From Kushneria aurantia DSM 21353 (GTDB lineage: Bacteria > Pseudomonadota > Gammaproteobacteria > Pseudomonadales > Halomonadaceae): a stretch of 64,000 nucleotides of DNA. Below are positions 56,084 to 64,000 of the stretch, piece after piece. Position numbers and translations under genes: made by a program. The stretch spans positions 1 to 64,000 of the forward strand of contig NZ_KB907874.1 in the NCBI RefSeq assembly GCF_000382245.1, read 5' to 3'. Positions within the stretch are counted from its first letter, which is position 1. Every line of letters starts with the position of its first letter. The notes under the pieces are model-generated. The model did no database searches. It had not been told where the DNA came from and saw only the letters and a program-made list of their open reading frames with translations.

Positions 56084-57388
56084 ATGTTTTCTTCCTCCTC
56101 ACAGGTGGAATTGTTCGATTTCTTGAGCGCTTCGCCGACCGCCTGGCATGGCGTCGATGCCATGGCGGCGCGTCTCGATGCAGCGGGCTTTACACGGCTT
56201 GAAGAGTCAAGGGCGTGGTCGCTTGAAGCCGGTGGGCGTTACTACTGCGTGCGCGATGATGGCGCGCTGGCGGCTTTCAGATTGCCGGCTGGCCAGTTGA
56301 CGTCGCTGCGCATGATTGGCGCTCACACCGACAGCCCGGCCCTGCGTCTCAAGCCGCAGCCCGTGCAGGGCGGCCATGGCGGCCATCAATTGGGCGTCGA
56401 AGTATACGGCGGTGCTTTGCTGGCGCCCTGGTTCGATCGCGACCTCGGCATAGCCGGGCGCGTCTATGTGCGCACTGAAGGCGGCCGGCTGGAGCGCCGG
56501 CTGCTGCATATCGACCGGCCGCTGGCGGTCATTCCGAGCCTTGCCATTCATCTCGATCGCGAGGCCAACTCAAGTCGCAGCTACAACGCTCAGACGCAGA
56601 TGGCGCCGGTGTTTGCGCTCGGCGACGGCGATGCCCCGTCGATCGAGTCGCTGATACAGCGCTGGCTCGCCGAGCAGCACGGCCTCGAAGAGGCTGACGT
56701 CGTCGATTTCGAGCTGAACCTCTGCGATGTCCAGCCGCCGACGCGATCGGGCCTGGACGGCGAGTTGATCAGCAGTGCGCGGCTCGACAACCTGCTCTCC
56801 TGCTGGTGTGGCATGGAGGCGCTGATTGCCGCCGACGGCGAGCAGGGTGCGCTGTTGATCGCCAACGACCACGAGGAGATCGGCAGCGGCACTGCCGGCG
56901 GCGCTCAGGGCACGCTGCTCAATGATGTTGTGGCGCGGCTGGCGGAGTCGAGGGGCGAGGGCGGCGCTGCCGAGGGGCGTATTCGACTATTGCAGAGTTC
57001 GCGACTGGTCTCCTGCGACAACGCCCACGCCGTTCACCCTGGCTGGCCGGACAAGCACGACGCTCAGCACCGACCACGTCTCAACGGCGGGCCGGTGATC
57101 AAGGTCAATGCCAGCCAGCGTTACGCCACCAGTGCTGCCACCGGCGCGCTGTTTCGCGATATCTGCCGCCACGCCGACGTGCCGGTGCAGACTTTCGTCA
57201 GTCGCGCCGACATGCCCTGCGGCTCAACCATCGGCCCGCTCAGCGCGACGCGCAGCGGCGTGCCGACGCTGGATATCGGTATCGCTCAGTGGGCCATGCA
57301 CTCGATCCGCGAAACTGCCGGCGCTCATGATCCCGACTACCTGAAGCGTGCGCTGACGGCCTTTTGCAATCGTGACCTGCTCGACTGA
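56084..57388 (+). CDS. apeB: M18 family aminopeptidase (ApeB/PepC type)
   Basis: A zinc aminopeptidase of the M18 family, cytosolic, cutting N-terminal residues from peptides. The 434 residues include the first metal ligand and Asp in MIGAHTDSP (near 82), the bridging region HEEIGSGTAGGAQGT (near 268) and the C-terminal HSIRETAGAHDPDYL (last ligand His near 405). The start at 56084 follows GAGGGG. A terminator follows the stop. Confidence 0.92.
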   Translation: MFSSSSQVELFDFLSASPTAWHGVDAMAARLDAAGFTRLEESRAWSLEAGGRYYCVRDDGALAAFRLPAGQLTSLRMIGAHTDSPALRLKPQPVQGGHGGHQLGVEVYGGALLAPWFDRDLGIAGRVYVRTEGGRLERRLLHIDRPLAVIPSLAIHLDREANSSRSYNAQTQMAPVFALGDGDAPSIESLIQRWLAEQHGLEEADVVDFELNLCDVQPPTRSGLDGELISSARLDNLLSCWCGMEALIAADGEQGALLIANDHEEIGSGTAGGAQGTLLNDVVARLAESRGEGGAAEGRIRLLQSSRLVSCDNAHAVHPGWPDKHDAQHRPRLNGGPVIKVNASQRYATSAATGALFRDICRHADVPVQTFVSRADMPCGSTIGPLSATRSGVPTLDIGIAQWAMHSIRETAGAHDPDYLKRALTAFCNRDLLD

Positions 57389-57399
57389 ATGCACACAGA

Positions 57400-57430
57400 A
57401 AAACGGCACCCTGTAAAGAGGTGCCGTTTT
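57400..57430. terminator. Bidirectional intrinsic terminator after apeB
   Basis: An 11-pair stem AAAACGGCACC / GGTGCCGTTTT with a nine-base loop. It has A-run and T-run edges, so it can stop apeB on the plus strand and tRNA-Met on the minus strand. Confidence 0.85.
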
Positions 57431-57438
57431 CGTCGATC

Positions 57439-57515
57439 TGGTGGCTACGCCCTGATTCGAACAGGGGACCCCATCATTATGAGTGATGTGCTCTAACCAG
57501 CTGAGCTACGTAGCC
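57439..57515 (-). tRNA. tRNA-Met (CAT), second copy
   Basis: Identical over 77 bases to the tRNA-Met at 52711-52787 but on the opposite strand. Identity stops at the gene ends. It lies between apeB's terminator and ychF. Confidence 0.95.
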
Positions 57516-57529
57516 ATTCAACGCGGCGC

Positions 57530-57558
57530 ATACTACCCGGGCACTTTTTCGGCGTCAA
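57530..57558 (-). promoter_or_regulatory. Promoter of the second tRNA-Met
   Basis: Read on the minus strand: TTGACG (57553-57558), 17-base spacer, TAGTAT (57530-57535), 15 bases before the tRNA. A GCGCC-rich stretch follows the -10, as expected of a stringently controlled promoter. Confidence 0.7.
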
Positions 57559-57565
57559 GAAAGCG

Positions 57566-58657
57566 TCAAACGTTGAAGCGGAAATGCACCACATCGCCGT
57601 CCTTCAGCACGTACTCCTTGCCTTCCAGGCGCCACTTGCCGGCTTCCTTCGCGCCCTGCTCGCCGCCAAGGGTAACGAAGTCGTCGTAGCCGACCACCTC
57701 GGCGCGGATGAAGCCCTTCTGAAAATCGGTATGGATCACGCCGGCGCCCTGCGGGGCGGTGGCGCCCACCGGCACGGTCCAGGCACGCACTTCCTTGACG
57801 CCGGCAGTGAAGAAGATCTGCAGGCCAAGCAGGCCGAAGCCACCGCGAATCACCCGGTCGAGGCCCGGCTCCGCCATGCCCAGCTCGTCGAGAAACATGG
57901 CGCGCTCTTCTTCTTCCAGCTCGGCGATCTCCGCCTCGATCTTGTTGCACACCGGTACCACGACCGCCTCCTCGTCGGCGGCAATGGCGCGCACTTCGTC
58001 AAGCCAGGGGTTGTTGTCGAAGCCGTCCTCGGTGACGTTGGCGATGTACATGGTGGGCTTGAGGGTGAGAAACCCGTAGCTTCTGACCAGTTTTTTCTCG
58101 TCGTCGTCGAGGTTCAGGCTGCGCAGCGGCTGGCCTTCGGCGAGATGCGGCTGGATACGCTCGAGCAGCTCCTTTGTGGCGATCGCCTCCTTGTCGCCGC
58201 TTTTGACCACGCGCGCCAGCCGTGGCAGAGCGCGTTCGACGCTGTCGAGATCGGCCAGCGCGAGCTCGATGTTGATGGTCTCGATGTCGTCGCGCGGTGA
58301 CACCCGATTGGCGACGTGGATGACGTTGTCATCGTCGAAGCAGCGCACGACGTGGGCGATGGCGTCGGTCTCACGAATATTGGCCAGAAACTGGTTGCCC
58401 AGCCCTTCGCCCTTCGAGGCGCCTGCCACCAGCCCGGCGATATCGACGAACTCCATGGTGGTAGGCACCACCCTCTCGGGCTTGACGATCTCGGCGAGCC
58501 GATCGAGACGCGGGTCGGGCATGGCCACGATGCCGGTGTTGGGCTCAATGGTGCAGAAAGGAAAGTTTTCCGCATCGATGCCCGATTTGGTCAGGGCATT
58601 GAACAGCGTCGATTTGCCCACGTTGGGCAGGCCGACGATACCGCAGTTGAATCCCAT
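57566..58657 (-). CDS. ychF: Redox-regulated ATPase YchF
   Basis: An Obg-like P-loop protein that prefers ATP to GTP; it binds ribosomes and affects oxidative-stress responses. The 363 residues show [15 protein letters not shown] (G1, near 8), [20 protein letters not shown] (G3, near 69), the YchF-specific NVTEDG-type segment in place of NKxD, and the C-terminal TGS domain ending VVHFRFNV. It follows pth in the usual pth-ychF order. Confidence 0.96.
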   Translation of the reverse strand: MGFNCGIVGLPNVGKSTLFNALTKSGIDAENFPFCTIEPNTGIVAMPDPRLDRLAEIVKPERVVPTTMEFVDIAGLVAGASKGEGLGNQFLANIRETDAIAHVVRCFDDDNVIHVANRVSPRDDIETINIELALADLDSVERALPRLARVVKSGDKEAIATKELLERIQPHLAEGQPLRSLNLDDDEKKLVRSYGFLTLKPTMYIANVTEDGFDNNPWLDEVRAIAADEEAVVVPVCNKIEAEIAELEEEERAMFLDELGMAEPGLDRVIRGGFGLLGLQIFFTAGVKEVRAWTVPVGATAPQGAGVIHTDFQKGFIRAEVVGYDDFVTLGGEQGAKEAGKWRLEGKEYVLKDGDVVHFRFNV

Positions 58658-58697
58658 GGGAGCTCCTGATCCGGGTGCGATTGCAGTGAAGGCCGTG

Positions 58698-59297
58698 CTA
58701 CTGCGGACGTTTGTCCGTGCTGAAGCTGTGCAGCCGATTCATGGCGCGCGACCAGTCGCCGGCCAGCGCCAGTGGCAGGGTCTCGACAACGGCATCGATC
58801 GAGGCATCGATCGCCTGACGTTCGCCCTTGCCGGGTTCTCCCAGCACGTAGTTGACCACCTGAGCGGCGCTGCCCGGATGGCCGATACCGAGGCGAATGC
58901 GGTAGAAGTCGCGGTTGCCGGAGAGGGCATTGATCGTGTCGCGCAGGCCGTTGTGACCCCCATGGCCACCGCCCTGCTTGTAGCGCGCCTGGCCGGGCGG
59001 CAGGTCGAGCTCGTCGTGCACCACCAGCAGTGACTCGGGGGCCAGCTTGTAAAACGCCGCCAGTGCGCCGATCGACTGGCCGCTGTGGTTCATGAAGGTG
59101 TCGGGCGCCAGCAGGTGCACGTCGCGGCCTTCGATCACCGCGCGGGCATGCTGCCCCAGCAGCTTGCGCTCGCTGCGCAGCGGCGCCTGAAAGCGTTCGG
59201 CCAGCGCGTCGAGCAACCAGTATCCTGCATTGTGGCGAGTGCGCGCGTAGCGGCTGCCGGGATTGCCCAGTCCAATGATGGCCCTGATATCACTCAT
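58698..59297 (-). CDS. pth: Peptidyl-tRNA hydrolase
   Basis: Releases tRNA from prematurely dissociated peptidyl-tRNA. The 199 residues have [20 protein letters not shown] (catalytic His near 21), [21 protein letters not shown] and [11 protein letters not shown]. The start at 59297 gives the family N-terminus. It lies between rplY and ychF. Confidence 0.96.
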   Translation of the reverse strand: MSDIRAIIGLGNPGSRYARTRHNAGYWLLDALAERFQAPLRSERKLLGQHARAVIEGRDVHLLAPDTFMNHSGQSIGALAAFYKLAPESLLVVHDELDLPPGQARYKQGGGHGGHNGLRDTINALSGNRDFYRIRLGIGHPGSAAQVVNYVLGEPGKGERQAIDASIDAVVETLPLALAGDWSRAMNRLHSFSTDKRPQ

Positions 59298-59344
59298 GGG
59301 TGGCACCCTGTGTCGATAACCGCGTGTCGATGGCTGACCGGCTG

Positions 59345-59395
59345 TGAAAAAGAGAGGCCGGCGGGACGGGGCAGTGATGCCCCGCCCGGCCGGCC
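59345..59395 (-). terminator. Intrinsic terminator after rplY
   Basis: Read on the minus strand, a long GC-rich hairpin (arms GGCCGGCCGGGCGGGGCA and TGCCCCGTCCCGCCGGCC, one bulge, loop TCAC) is followed by TCTCTTTTT. It lies between rplY and pth and may allow partial read-through. Confidence 0.75.
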
Positions 59396-59469
59396 CCGTC
59401 GCCGTTATCCGAAAGCGCACGCCGTAGCGGCGTTTCGCACTCCGGCGCGATGCTGCAAGGCGGTAGTGA

Positions 59470-60159
59470 TTATACCTCTTCGCCTTCGCCGTCGTTATCC
59501 GACTCGGGGCGCTGCGCCTCACCGCTTTCCGACTCATCGCCCTCGACGCCGTCATCACCTTCTTCTTCGGTGCCGCGGTCGGGGTAGGTGACCGAGACGA
59601 TGCCGGTGTCATGCTCTTCGCCGTGGCTCAGGGCGACGATAGTGACCCCTTTGGGCAGCGGAATGTCGGAGAGGTGCAGGGTGTCACCCAGCTCGAGATT
59701 GGCGACGTCGACTTCCAGATATTCGGGCAGATCGGCCGGCAGGCAGCTGATCTCGACGTCGTTGGCCATCATGTGGAGCACGCCTTCCTGCTCGCGAACG
59801 CCCTTGCACTCCTCGCTGCCGTTGAAGTGCAGCGGCACGGTGATGGTCAGCTCATGGCCGGCATCGACGCGCATGAAGTCGGCGTGGGTGATCAGCTCCT
59901 TGTAGGGATGACGCTGCAGATCGCGAATGACCACCTGTTCCTTGCGGCCGTCGACATCAATGTTGATGATCGAGGAGAAGAAGGACTCGTCTTCGAGCGC
60001 CTTGTAAAAGGACGGCTTGTCGATGGCGATCGGCTGCGGCTCGGCACTGCCGCCGTAGATGATGGCCGCGACGCGAACGTTCGCACGGCGCAGGCGGCGG
60101 CTCGCACCTTTCCCCAGCTCCGTACGAGCGACGGCGGACAGTTGATAATCGTGTTTCAT
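59470..60159 (-). CDS. rplY: 50S ribosomal protein L25 (Ctc form)
   Basis: L25 binds 5S rRNA in the large subunit. This is the long Ctc/TL5 form of 229 residues: an N-terminal L25 domain (about 1-95, [15 protein letters not shown] and [10 protein letters not shown]), a C-terminal TL5 domain (about 96-190, [19 protein letters not shown]), and an acidic tail of about 35 residues rich in Glu, Asp and Gly. Such tails are common in halophile proteomes. Confidence 0.95.
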   Translation of the reverse strand: MKHDYQLSAVARTELGKGASRRLRRANVRVAAIIYGGSAEPQPIAIDKPSFYKALEDESFFSSIINIDVDGRKEQVVIRDLQRHPYKELITHADFMRVDAGHELTITVPLHFNGSEECKGVREQEGVLHMMANDVEISCLPADLPEYLEVDVANLELGDTLHLSDIPLPKGVTIVALSHGEEHDTGIVSVTYPDRGTEEEGDDGVEGDESESGEAQRPESDNDGEGEEV

Positions 60160-60233
60160 GGGTTGAACCCTCGTTGCTCACAATGTGGAAAGCGACACCG
60201 CCCGCGACCAGGCCAGTATCGCTTTCATCGAAA

Positions 60234-60276
60234 ATCCCCGTTCGGCGCCGCCTTTAAAGCGGTGCCGGACGGGGAT
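60234..60276 (-). terminator. Terminator-like hairpin between prs and rplY
   Basis: Read on the minus strand, arms ATCCCCGTCCGGCACCGC and GCGGCGCCGAACGGGGAT (two wobble or mismatch positions) are followed by TTTT. It lies in the 138-base gap after prs. Confidence 0.7.
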
Positions 60277-60297
60277 GCGCTGTCAGCGCCCGTGCTC

Positions 60298-61239
60298 TCA
60301 ATGGAACATGGCGCTGACGGACTCCTCGTTGCTCACTCGGCGGATCGCCTCGGCGATCAGCCCGGCCACCGACAGTTGACGGATCTTGCCGCTGCGGCGT
60401 GCGTGTTCGGCAAGCGGAATGGTATCGGCCACCACCAGCTCATCAAGCTGGGAGTGGGTAATGTTGTCCACTGCCGGTCCGGAAAGGATGGCGTGGGTGG
60501 CGTAGGCCATCACTCGCCGGGCGCCGCGCTCCTTGAGCGCTTCGGCGGCCTTGCAGAGCGTGCCTGCGGTATCCACCAGATCGTCGACCAGCACGCAGGT
60601 GCGATCGCCGATCTCGCCGATGATATGCATTACCTGCGCCTGGTTGGCGGAGGGGCGGCGCTTGTCGATGATCGCCAGATCGGCGTTGAGCTGCTTGGCG
60701 ATGGCGCGGGCGCGAACCACGCCGCCAACGTCCGGCGAGACGATGGCGATATCGTCATAATTCTGCCGTTCGATATCGTCGAGCAGAATCGGCGAGCCGT
60801 AGACGTTGTCCACCGGCACATCGAAAAAGCCCTGAATCTGATCGGCGTGCAGGTCCATGGTCATGACCCGGTCGACGCCGGCCTTGACCATCATGTCGGC
60901 GACTACCTTGGCCGAGATGGGGACGCGTGCCGAGCGCACACGACGATCCTGACGGGCGTAGCCGAAATAGGGCACCACGGCGGTAATGCGGGTGGCGCTG
61001 GCACGACGCAGGGCGTCAACCATCAGGATCAGCTCCATCAGGTTGTCGTTGGTCGGTGCGCAGGTGGACTGCAGAATAAAAACGTCCTTGCCACGCACGT
61101 TCTCGTTGATCTCGACGGCGATCTCGCCGTCACTGAACTGGCCCACGGTGGCGTGGCCGAGCCGATTATCGAGGCATTCGGCTACCTTGCGGGCAAGTTC
61201 GGGGTTGGCGTTCCCCGCGAAGACCATCAATTTAGACAC
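60298..61239 (-). CDS. prs: Ribose-phosphate pyrophosphokinase
   Basis: Makes PRPP from ribose 5-phosphate and ATP for nucleotide, His and Trp synthesis. The 313 residues carry [13 protein letters not shown] at the start, the ATP-loop [14 protein letters not shown] (catalytic Arg/Lys), [17 protein letters not shown] (near 130) and the PRPP-binding [16 protein letters not shown] (near 215). The tRNA-Gln gene lies just upstream. Confidence 0.97.
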   Translation of the reverse strand: MSKLMVFAGNANPELARKVAECLDNRLGHATVGQFSDGEIAVEINENVRGKDVFILQSTCAPTNDNLMELILMVDALRRASATRITAVVPYFGYARQDRRVRSARVPISAKVVADMMVKAGVDRVMTMDLHADQIQGFFDVPVDNVYGSPILLDDIERQNYDDIAIVSPDVGGVVRARAIAKQLNADLAIIDKRRPSANQAQVMHIIGEIGDRTCVLVDDLVDTAGTLCKAAEALKERGARRVMAYATHAILSGPAVDNITHSQLDELVVADTIPLAEHARRSGKIRQLSVAGLIAEAIRRVSNEESVSAMFH

Positions 61240-61319
61240 GCGCAGCTACCTTGTGTGGACGCTGGATAATAAATAGTGGGGTGGTCAACATCGGAGCGTG
61301 GGCCATATCAATGGGGATA

Positions 61320-61394
61320 TGGCTGGGGTACCAGGATTCGAACCTGGGAATGCCGGTACCAGAAACCGGTGCCTTACCACTTGGCTATACCCCA
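61320..61394 (-). tRNA. tRNA-Gln (CTG)
   Basis: 75 bases with CCA: acceptor TGGGGTA/TACCCCA, anticodon stem CCGGT/ACCGG around loop TTCTGGT (anticodon CTG), T loop TTCGAAT. Its place between ispE and prs is the usual one in this bacterial group. Confidence 0.95.
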
Positions 61395-61422
61395 ATAATC
61401 CACGATGGCGATGCTCGAAACT

Positions 61423-62319
61423 TCATGCGGCTGCGGTAGTTTTCAGAGCCCGATGCAGCGGAGAGATGTTGCAGCCGCGTGCCCTGAAAATACGCCAACA
61501 GCCTGATTGCGAGCTGCGAGCGCTATCGTAGAGAAGTCGCTGCTCGACTTCAAGCGCGCGCTCGGCATCGTCAAACGGGCAAAACACGCAGGCGCCGGTA
61601 CCGGTCAGCATCGCCGGCCCGAATTCACGCAGACAGTCGAGCGCTCGACCGATCTCCGGTTCGAGCTTTCGCACCACGGCTTCGCAGTCGTTTTTTCCAC
61701 CCTGCAGTGCGCGCGACATCTTAATCGAGGGGGTGTCGCGGGTCAATTGCGGATGACCGAAGACGGCGCCGGTCGACACCTCCACACCGGGGTGGATGAC
61801 CACGAACCAGGGCGTATCCAGCGGCGCCGGTATCAGCCGCTCGCCAACGCCTTCGCCCCAGGCGGCGAAGCCGCGCACGAAGACAGGAACGTCGGCGCCC
61901 AGTCGCAGGCCGAGAGCGGCCAGCCGCTCCATGCCCAGCTCCAACTGCCACAGCCGGTCGAGCGCCAGCAGGGTAGTGGCGGCGTTCGAGCTGCCGCCGC
62001 CCAGCCCGCCGCCCATCGGCAGGCGTTTGTCGAGGTTGATCGTTACGCCCGGCAGCGGTCGCCCGGCCGCGTGCTGTAGAGCGCGGGCGGCGCGCACCAC
62101 CAGGTTGTCATTGAAGGCTACGCCGTCGGTCGCCGGCGTCAGTTCGAGACGCTCGTCGTCGCGCAGTGTAAAACCCAGCCGGTCGCCGTAATCGAGAAAC
62201 TGAAACAGCGTCTGCAGCTCGTGATAGCCATCATTGCGACGCCCCAGGATATGCAGCATGCGGTTGAGCTTGGCCGGTGCCGGTAGCGTCAGCGTTGCGG
62301 GTGCGACGGCGCGGCTCAT
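61423..62319 (-). CDS. ispE: 4-diphosphocytidyl-2-C-methyl-D-erythritol kinase
   Basis: A GHMP kinase of the non-mevalonate isoprenoid pathway. The 298 residues have the catalytic-site PAPAKLNRMLHILGRR (Lys near 16), the ATP loop PMGGGLGGGSSNAATTLLAL (near 100) and the third motif LTGTGACVFCPF (near 245). The C-terminus is Ser/Arg-rich and diverged. It overlaps the lolB stop by four bases. Confidence 0.95.
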   Translation of the reverse strand: MSRAVAPATLTLPAPAKLNRMLHILGRRNDGYHELQTLFQFLDYGDRLGFTLRDDERLELTPATDGVAFNDNLVVRAARALQHAAGRPLPGVTINLDKRLPMGGGLGGGSSNAATTLLALDRLWQLELGMERLAALGLRLGADVPVFVRGFAAWGEGVGERLIPAPLDTPWFVVIHPGVEVSTGAVFGHPQLTRDTPSIKMSRALQGGKNDCEAVVRKLEPEIGRALDCLREFGPAMLTGTGACVFCPFDDAERALEVEQRLLYDSARSSQSGCWRIFRARGCNISPLHRALKTTAAA

Positions 62320-62942
62320 GGCTGCGGTGGTCCCGGCTGCCAGCGGTTGATGACCAGGGTGGTGCGAATGTCGTCATAGGTCATGATCAGCCGGCGCGGC
62401 AGCCACAGCCCGTCGGCCAGGCTCCAGTCGCGGTATTCGATATGCCAGCCGGCCTGATCGAGGGTGGCCGGAAAGCCGCGATCATCCTCGCTCACCCGAT
62501 GGGGGCCGCGCGGGTCGGGCAGGCCGCGCACCCAGTAATCGAGTGATGACAGCGGCAGCGACCAGCCCATCTGCTGCGCCATCAGCGCCTCCGGCGTGGC
62601 GGCGCGAAAAGTACCGTCGCTATTGGTCAGGGTGACGCCGCTGTCGTCGCCCTCGAGGGTGTTACGGCCGGTGCCCCAGGGGCCGCTGACCGAGATACGG
62701 TACTGCCCGGGTTGTTGCACCCAGTCGAGGTTGGCGCTCTGGCTGTCATCCGGGGTGCGAATGCCGACCTTGCCCAGCGCCTGCCAGCTCTGCAGCGCCT
62801 CGAGGCGACTCTGCTGACTGCGCCAGTCGCCCAGCTGGCGGTCCGATGACGGCGCTTCGCTGACCTGGGTGGCACAGCCGCTGACAAATAGCAGGGCGGC
62901 CAGCGCCAGCAGGGGACGTAAACGAGCCGGAATGAAACTCAT
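62316..62942 (-). CDS. lolB: Outer-membrane lipoprotein LolB
   Basis: LolB receives lipoproteins from LolA and inserts them in the outer membrane. The 208 residues have a signal peptide with lipobox FVSGC (Cys near 23) and the fold stretches WQALGKVGIRTPDDSQSANLDW and LPLSSLDYWVRGLPDP. It sits between the TPR gene and ispE with four-base overlaps on both sides. Confidence 0.94.
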   Translation of the reverse strand: MSFIPARLRPLLALAALLFVSGCATQVSEAPSSDRQLGDWRSQQSRLEALQSWQALGKVGIRTPDDSQSANLDWVQQPGQYRISVSGPWGTGRNTLEGDDSGVTLTNSDGTFRAATPEALMAQQMGWSLPLSSLDYWVRGLPDPRGPHRVSEDDRGFPATLDQAGWHIEYRDWSLADGLWLPRRLIMTYDDIRTTLVINRWQPGPPQP

Positions 62943-64000
62943 GGGGTGTTCTCCGAGGTAGCGGGCGTGTCGGATGAAGGGGTTGAAGGGCCGGACATCG
63001 ATGGCGGCATTTCGACCGCCGTGGCGGGCGTCTGCGGTGCCAGCAGCGGGTAGCGGCCGAGCAGCTCATCCAGTGTCGGGTGTTGATCGAATCGCGTCAG
63101 TGCGTTGGCGATCAGCTGCTGTGCGGCTTCGGCATCGCCGCTGGCCCACAGCGCTTCGGCCAGGTGGGCGGCGATCTCTTCATCGGGCATATTGCGCCAG
63201 GCCTGCCGCAGCAGCTCGACGGCACGCTCCAGCTCGCCGACATGGAACAGCGCCCAGCCGAGGCTGTCGGTGACCGCTGCCGAGTCGGGCGCCAGCCGGT
63301 GGGCACGCTCCAGCAGTTCGAGTGCTTCGCGATAGCGCTCGGTGTACTGCACCAGCGTATAGCCCCAGGCGTTGAGCGCCTCAACGTTGTTCGGCTCACG
63401 CGCCAGCAGAGTGGTCATGTCGCGCTCCATGGCGGCGATATCCTCGCGCGCCAGCGCTCGCAGGGCGCGCATGTAGCGTAGCCGGTTATCGTCAGGATGC
63501 GCGGCGATCTGCTCATCCAGCAGGGCGGCGGCGCGCTCGCTGTGGCCGCTGCGATCCAGCAGGGAGAGCGATATGCCCAGCAGCTCGGCGTTATGGTCGC
63601 CGTGCTGCCGGCGCTGCTCCTGAAGCCAGTCGAGAGCGGCGTCCAGATCGCGCTGGCTCAGCAGTAGCCGAGCGCCGGCGGCGCGCGAGGCGATGAAAGC
63701 GTCGCTGTCGGCGGGTACGCGCTGGTAGAGCGCCATGGCACCTTCGCTGTCGCCCATGCCAGCACTGGCACGTGCTGCCAGCATCAGCGTTTCGGCATCG
63801 GCACTGTCATCCAGCGCGGGTTGCAGCAGTCGCCGGGCGGCCTCGAACTCGGCATGCTGCAGATAGAGGCGCGTCAGCGCCTGCCGCAGTTCCAGGTTCT
63901 CCGGCATGGCGTTAATCAGCGTATTGAACTGCGATTCGGCATCGTCGATATCGCCCATCGCCAGCTGCGACTGCGCCATGGCGAGGATGAAGCGTCGGTC
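62939..64000 (-). CDS. TPR-repeat protein, C-terminal part (cut by window edge)
   Basis: About 353 codons, open to the window end, so the true start lies beyond 64000. The sequence is a chain of tetratricopeptide repeats (for example LGWALFHVGELERAVELLRQAW and NVEALNAWGYTLVQYTERYREALELLERA), ending in a Pro/Ser/Thr-rich tail of about 30 residues. TPR proteins upstream of lolB are common in this group and are usually secreted or lipoprotein; the N-terminus is not visible here. Function unknown. Confidence 0.85.
   Translation of the reverse strand, partial: DRRFILAMAQSQLAMGDIDDAESQFNTLINAMPENLELRQALTRLYLQHAEFEAARRLLQPALDDSADAETLMLAARASAGMGDSEGAMALYQRVPADSDAFIASRAAGARLLLSQRDLDAALDWLQEQRRQHGDHNAELLGISLSLLDRSGHSERAAALLDEQIAAHPDDNRLRYMRALRALAREDIAAMERDMTTLLAREPNNVEALNAWGYTLVQYTERYREALELLERAHRLAPDSAAVTDSLGWALFHVGELERAVELLRQAWRNMPDEEIAAHLAEALWASGDAEAAQQLIANALTRFDQHPTLDELLGRYPLLAPQTPATAVEMPPSMSGPSTPSSDTPATSENTP

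Noticed and set aside
59611-61269. A 552-codon open frame on the plus strand across rplY and prs
   Set aside because: It is antisense to two clear genes and the intergenic gap between them; composition reflects the codon bias of the opposite strand.

Overview
The window looks like chromosome from a moderately halophilic gammaproteobacterium of the Halomonadaceae type (Halomonas and relatives). The evidence is GC-rich coding sequence, a choline-to-glycine-betaine betIBA operon, acidic proteins such as L25 with a long Glu/Asp tail, and gene orders typical of gammaproteobacteria (leuS-lptE-holA; miaB-ybeZ-ybeY-corC-lnt; lolB-ispE-tRNA-Gln-prs-rplY-pth-ychF). The genus assignment is inference.

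Layout. 1-820: the end of a ribosomal RNA operon (23S 3' end, 5S), a decayed second 5S copy and three stacked terminators. 821-10,000: rlmM and tusA, a MATE pump, epmC, tatD with a degenerate exonuclease-fold partner, uup, a universal stress protein, a MarR regulator and a DUF5924-type membrane protein. 9,900-20,500: leuS-lptE-holA, ybeL, and the miaB-ybeZ-ybeY-corC-lnt cluster (tRNA modification, ribosome maturation, envelope lipoproteins). 20,600-21,740: a DUF1820 gene bracketed by two clusters (4 and 3 copies) of a 71-75 bp repeat, then a DnaA-box-like inverted repeat. 21,743-29,151: an SH3-domain membrane protein, tpm, a sulfate ABC transporter (sbp-cysTWA), rpe and gph, plus two gene remnants: a gamma-glutamyltransferase N-terminus and a shrunken type II NADH dehydrogenase. 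29,229-33,648: a trp operon with a Trp-codon leader peptide, trpE-G-D-C. 33,656-38,606: glycerol-3-phosphate uptake (ugpBAEC-ugpQ). 38,776-48,358: a GNAT protein, a porin and an mdtABC RND pump. 48,574-52,496: betIBA with a candidate BetI operator. 52,711-57,515: tRNA-Met, two tRNA-Asn, a low-GC gap with an orphan promoter, prc, apeB, and a second identical tRNA-Met in inverted orientation. 57,566-64,000: ychF, pth, rplY, prs, tRNA-Gln, ispE, lolB and a TPR protein cut by the window edge.

Most of the window is conserved housekeeping sequence. I found no phage, defence island, CRISPR array or complete insertion sequence, and no obviously new multi-gene system. The less expected material lies between genes: the repeats around DUF1820, the trpE leader whose Shine-Dalgarno sits in a small hairpin, the two pseudogene stubs, the broken 5S copy, and the low-GC tRNA-flanking gap.
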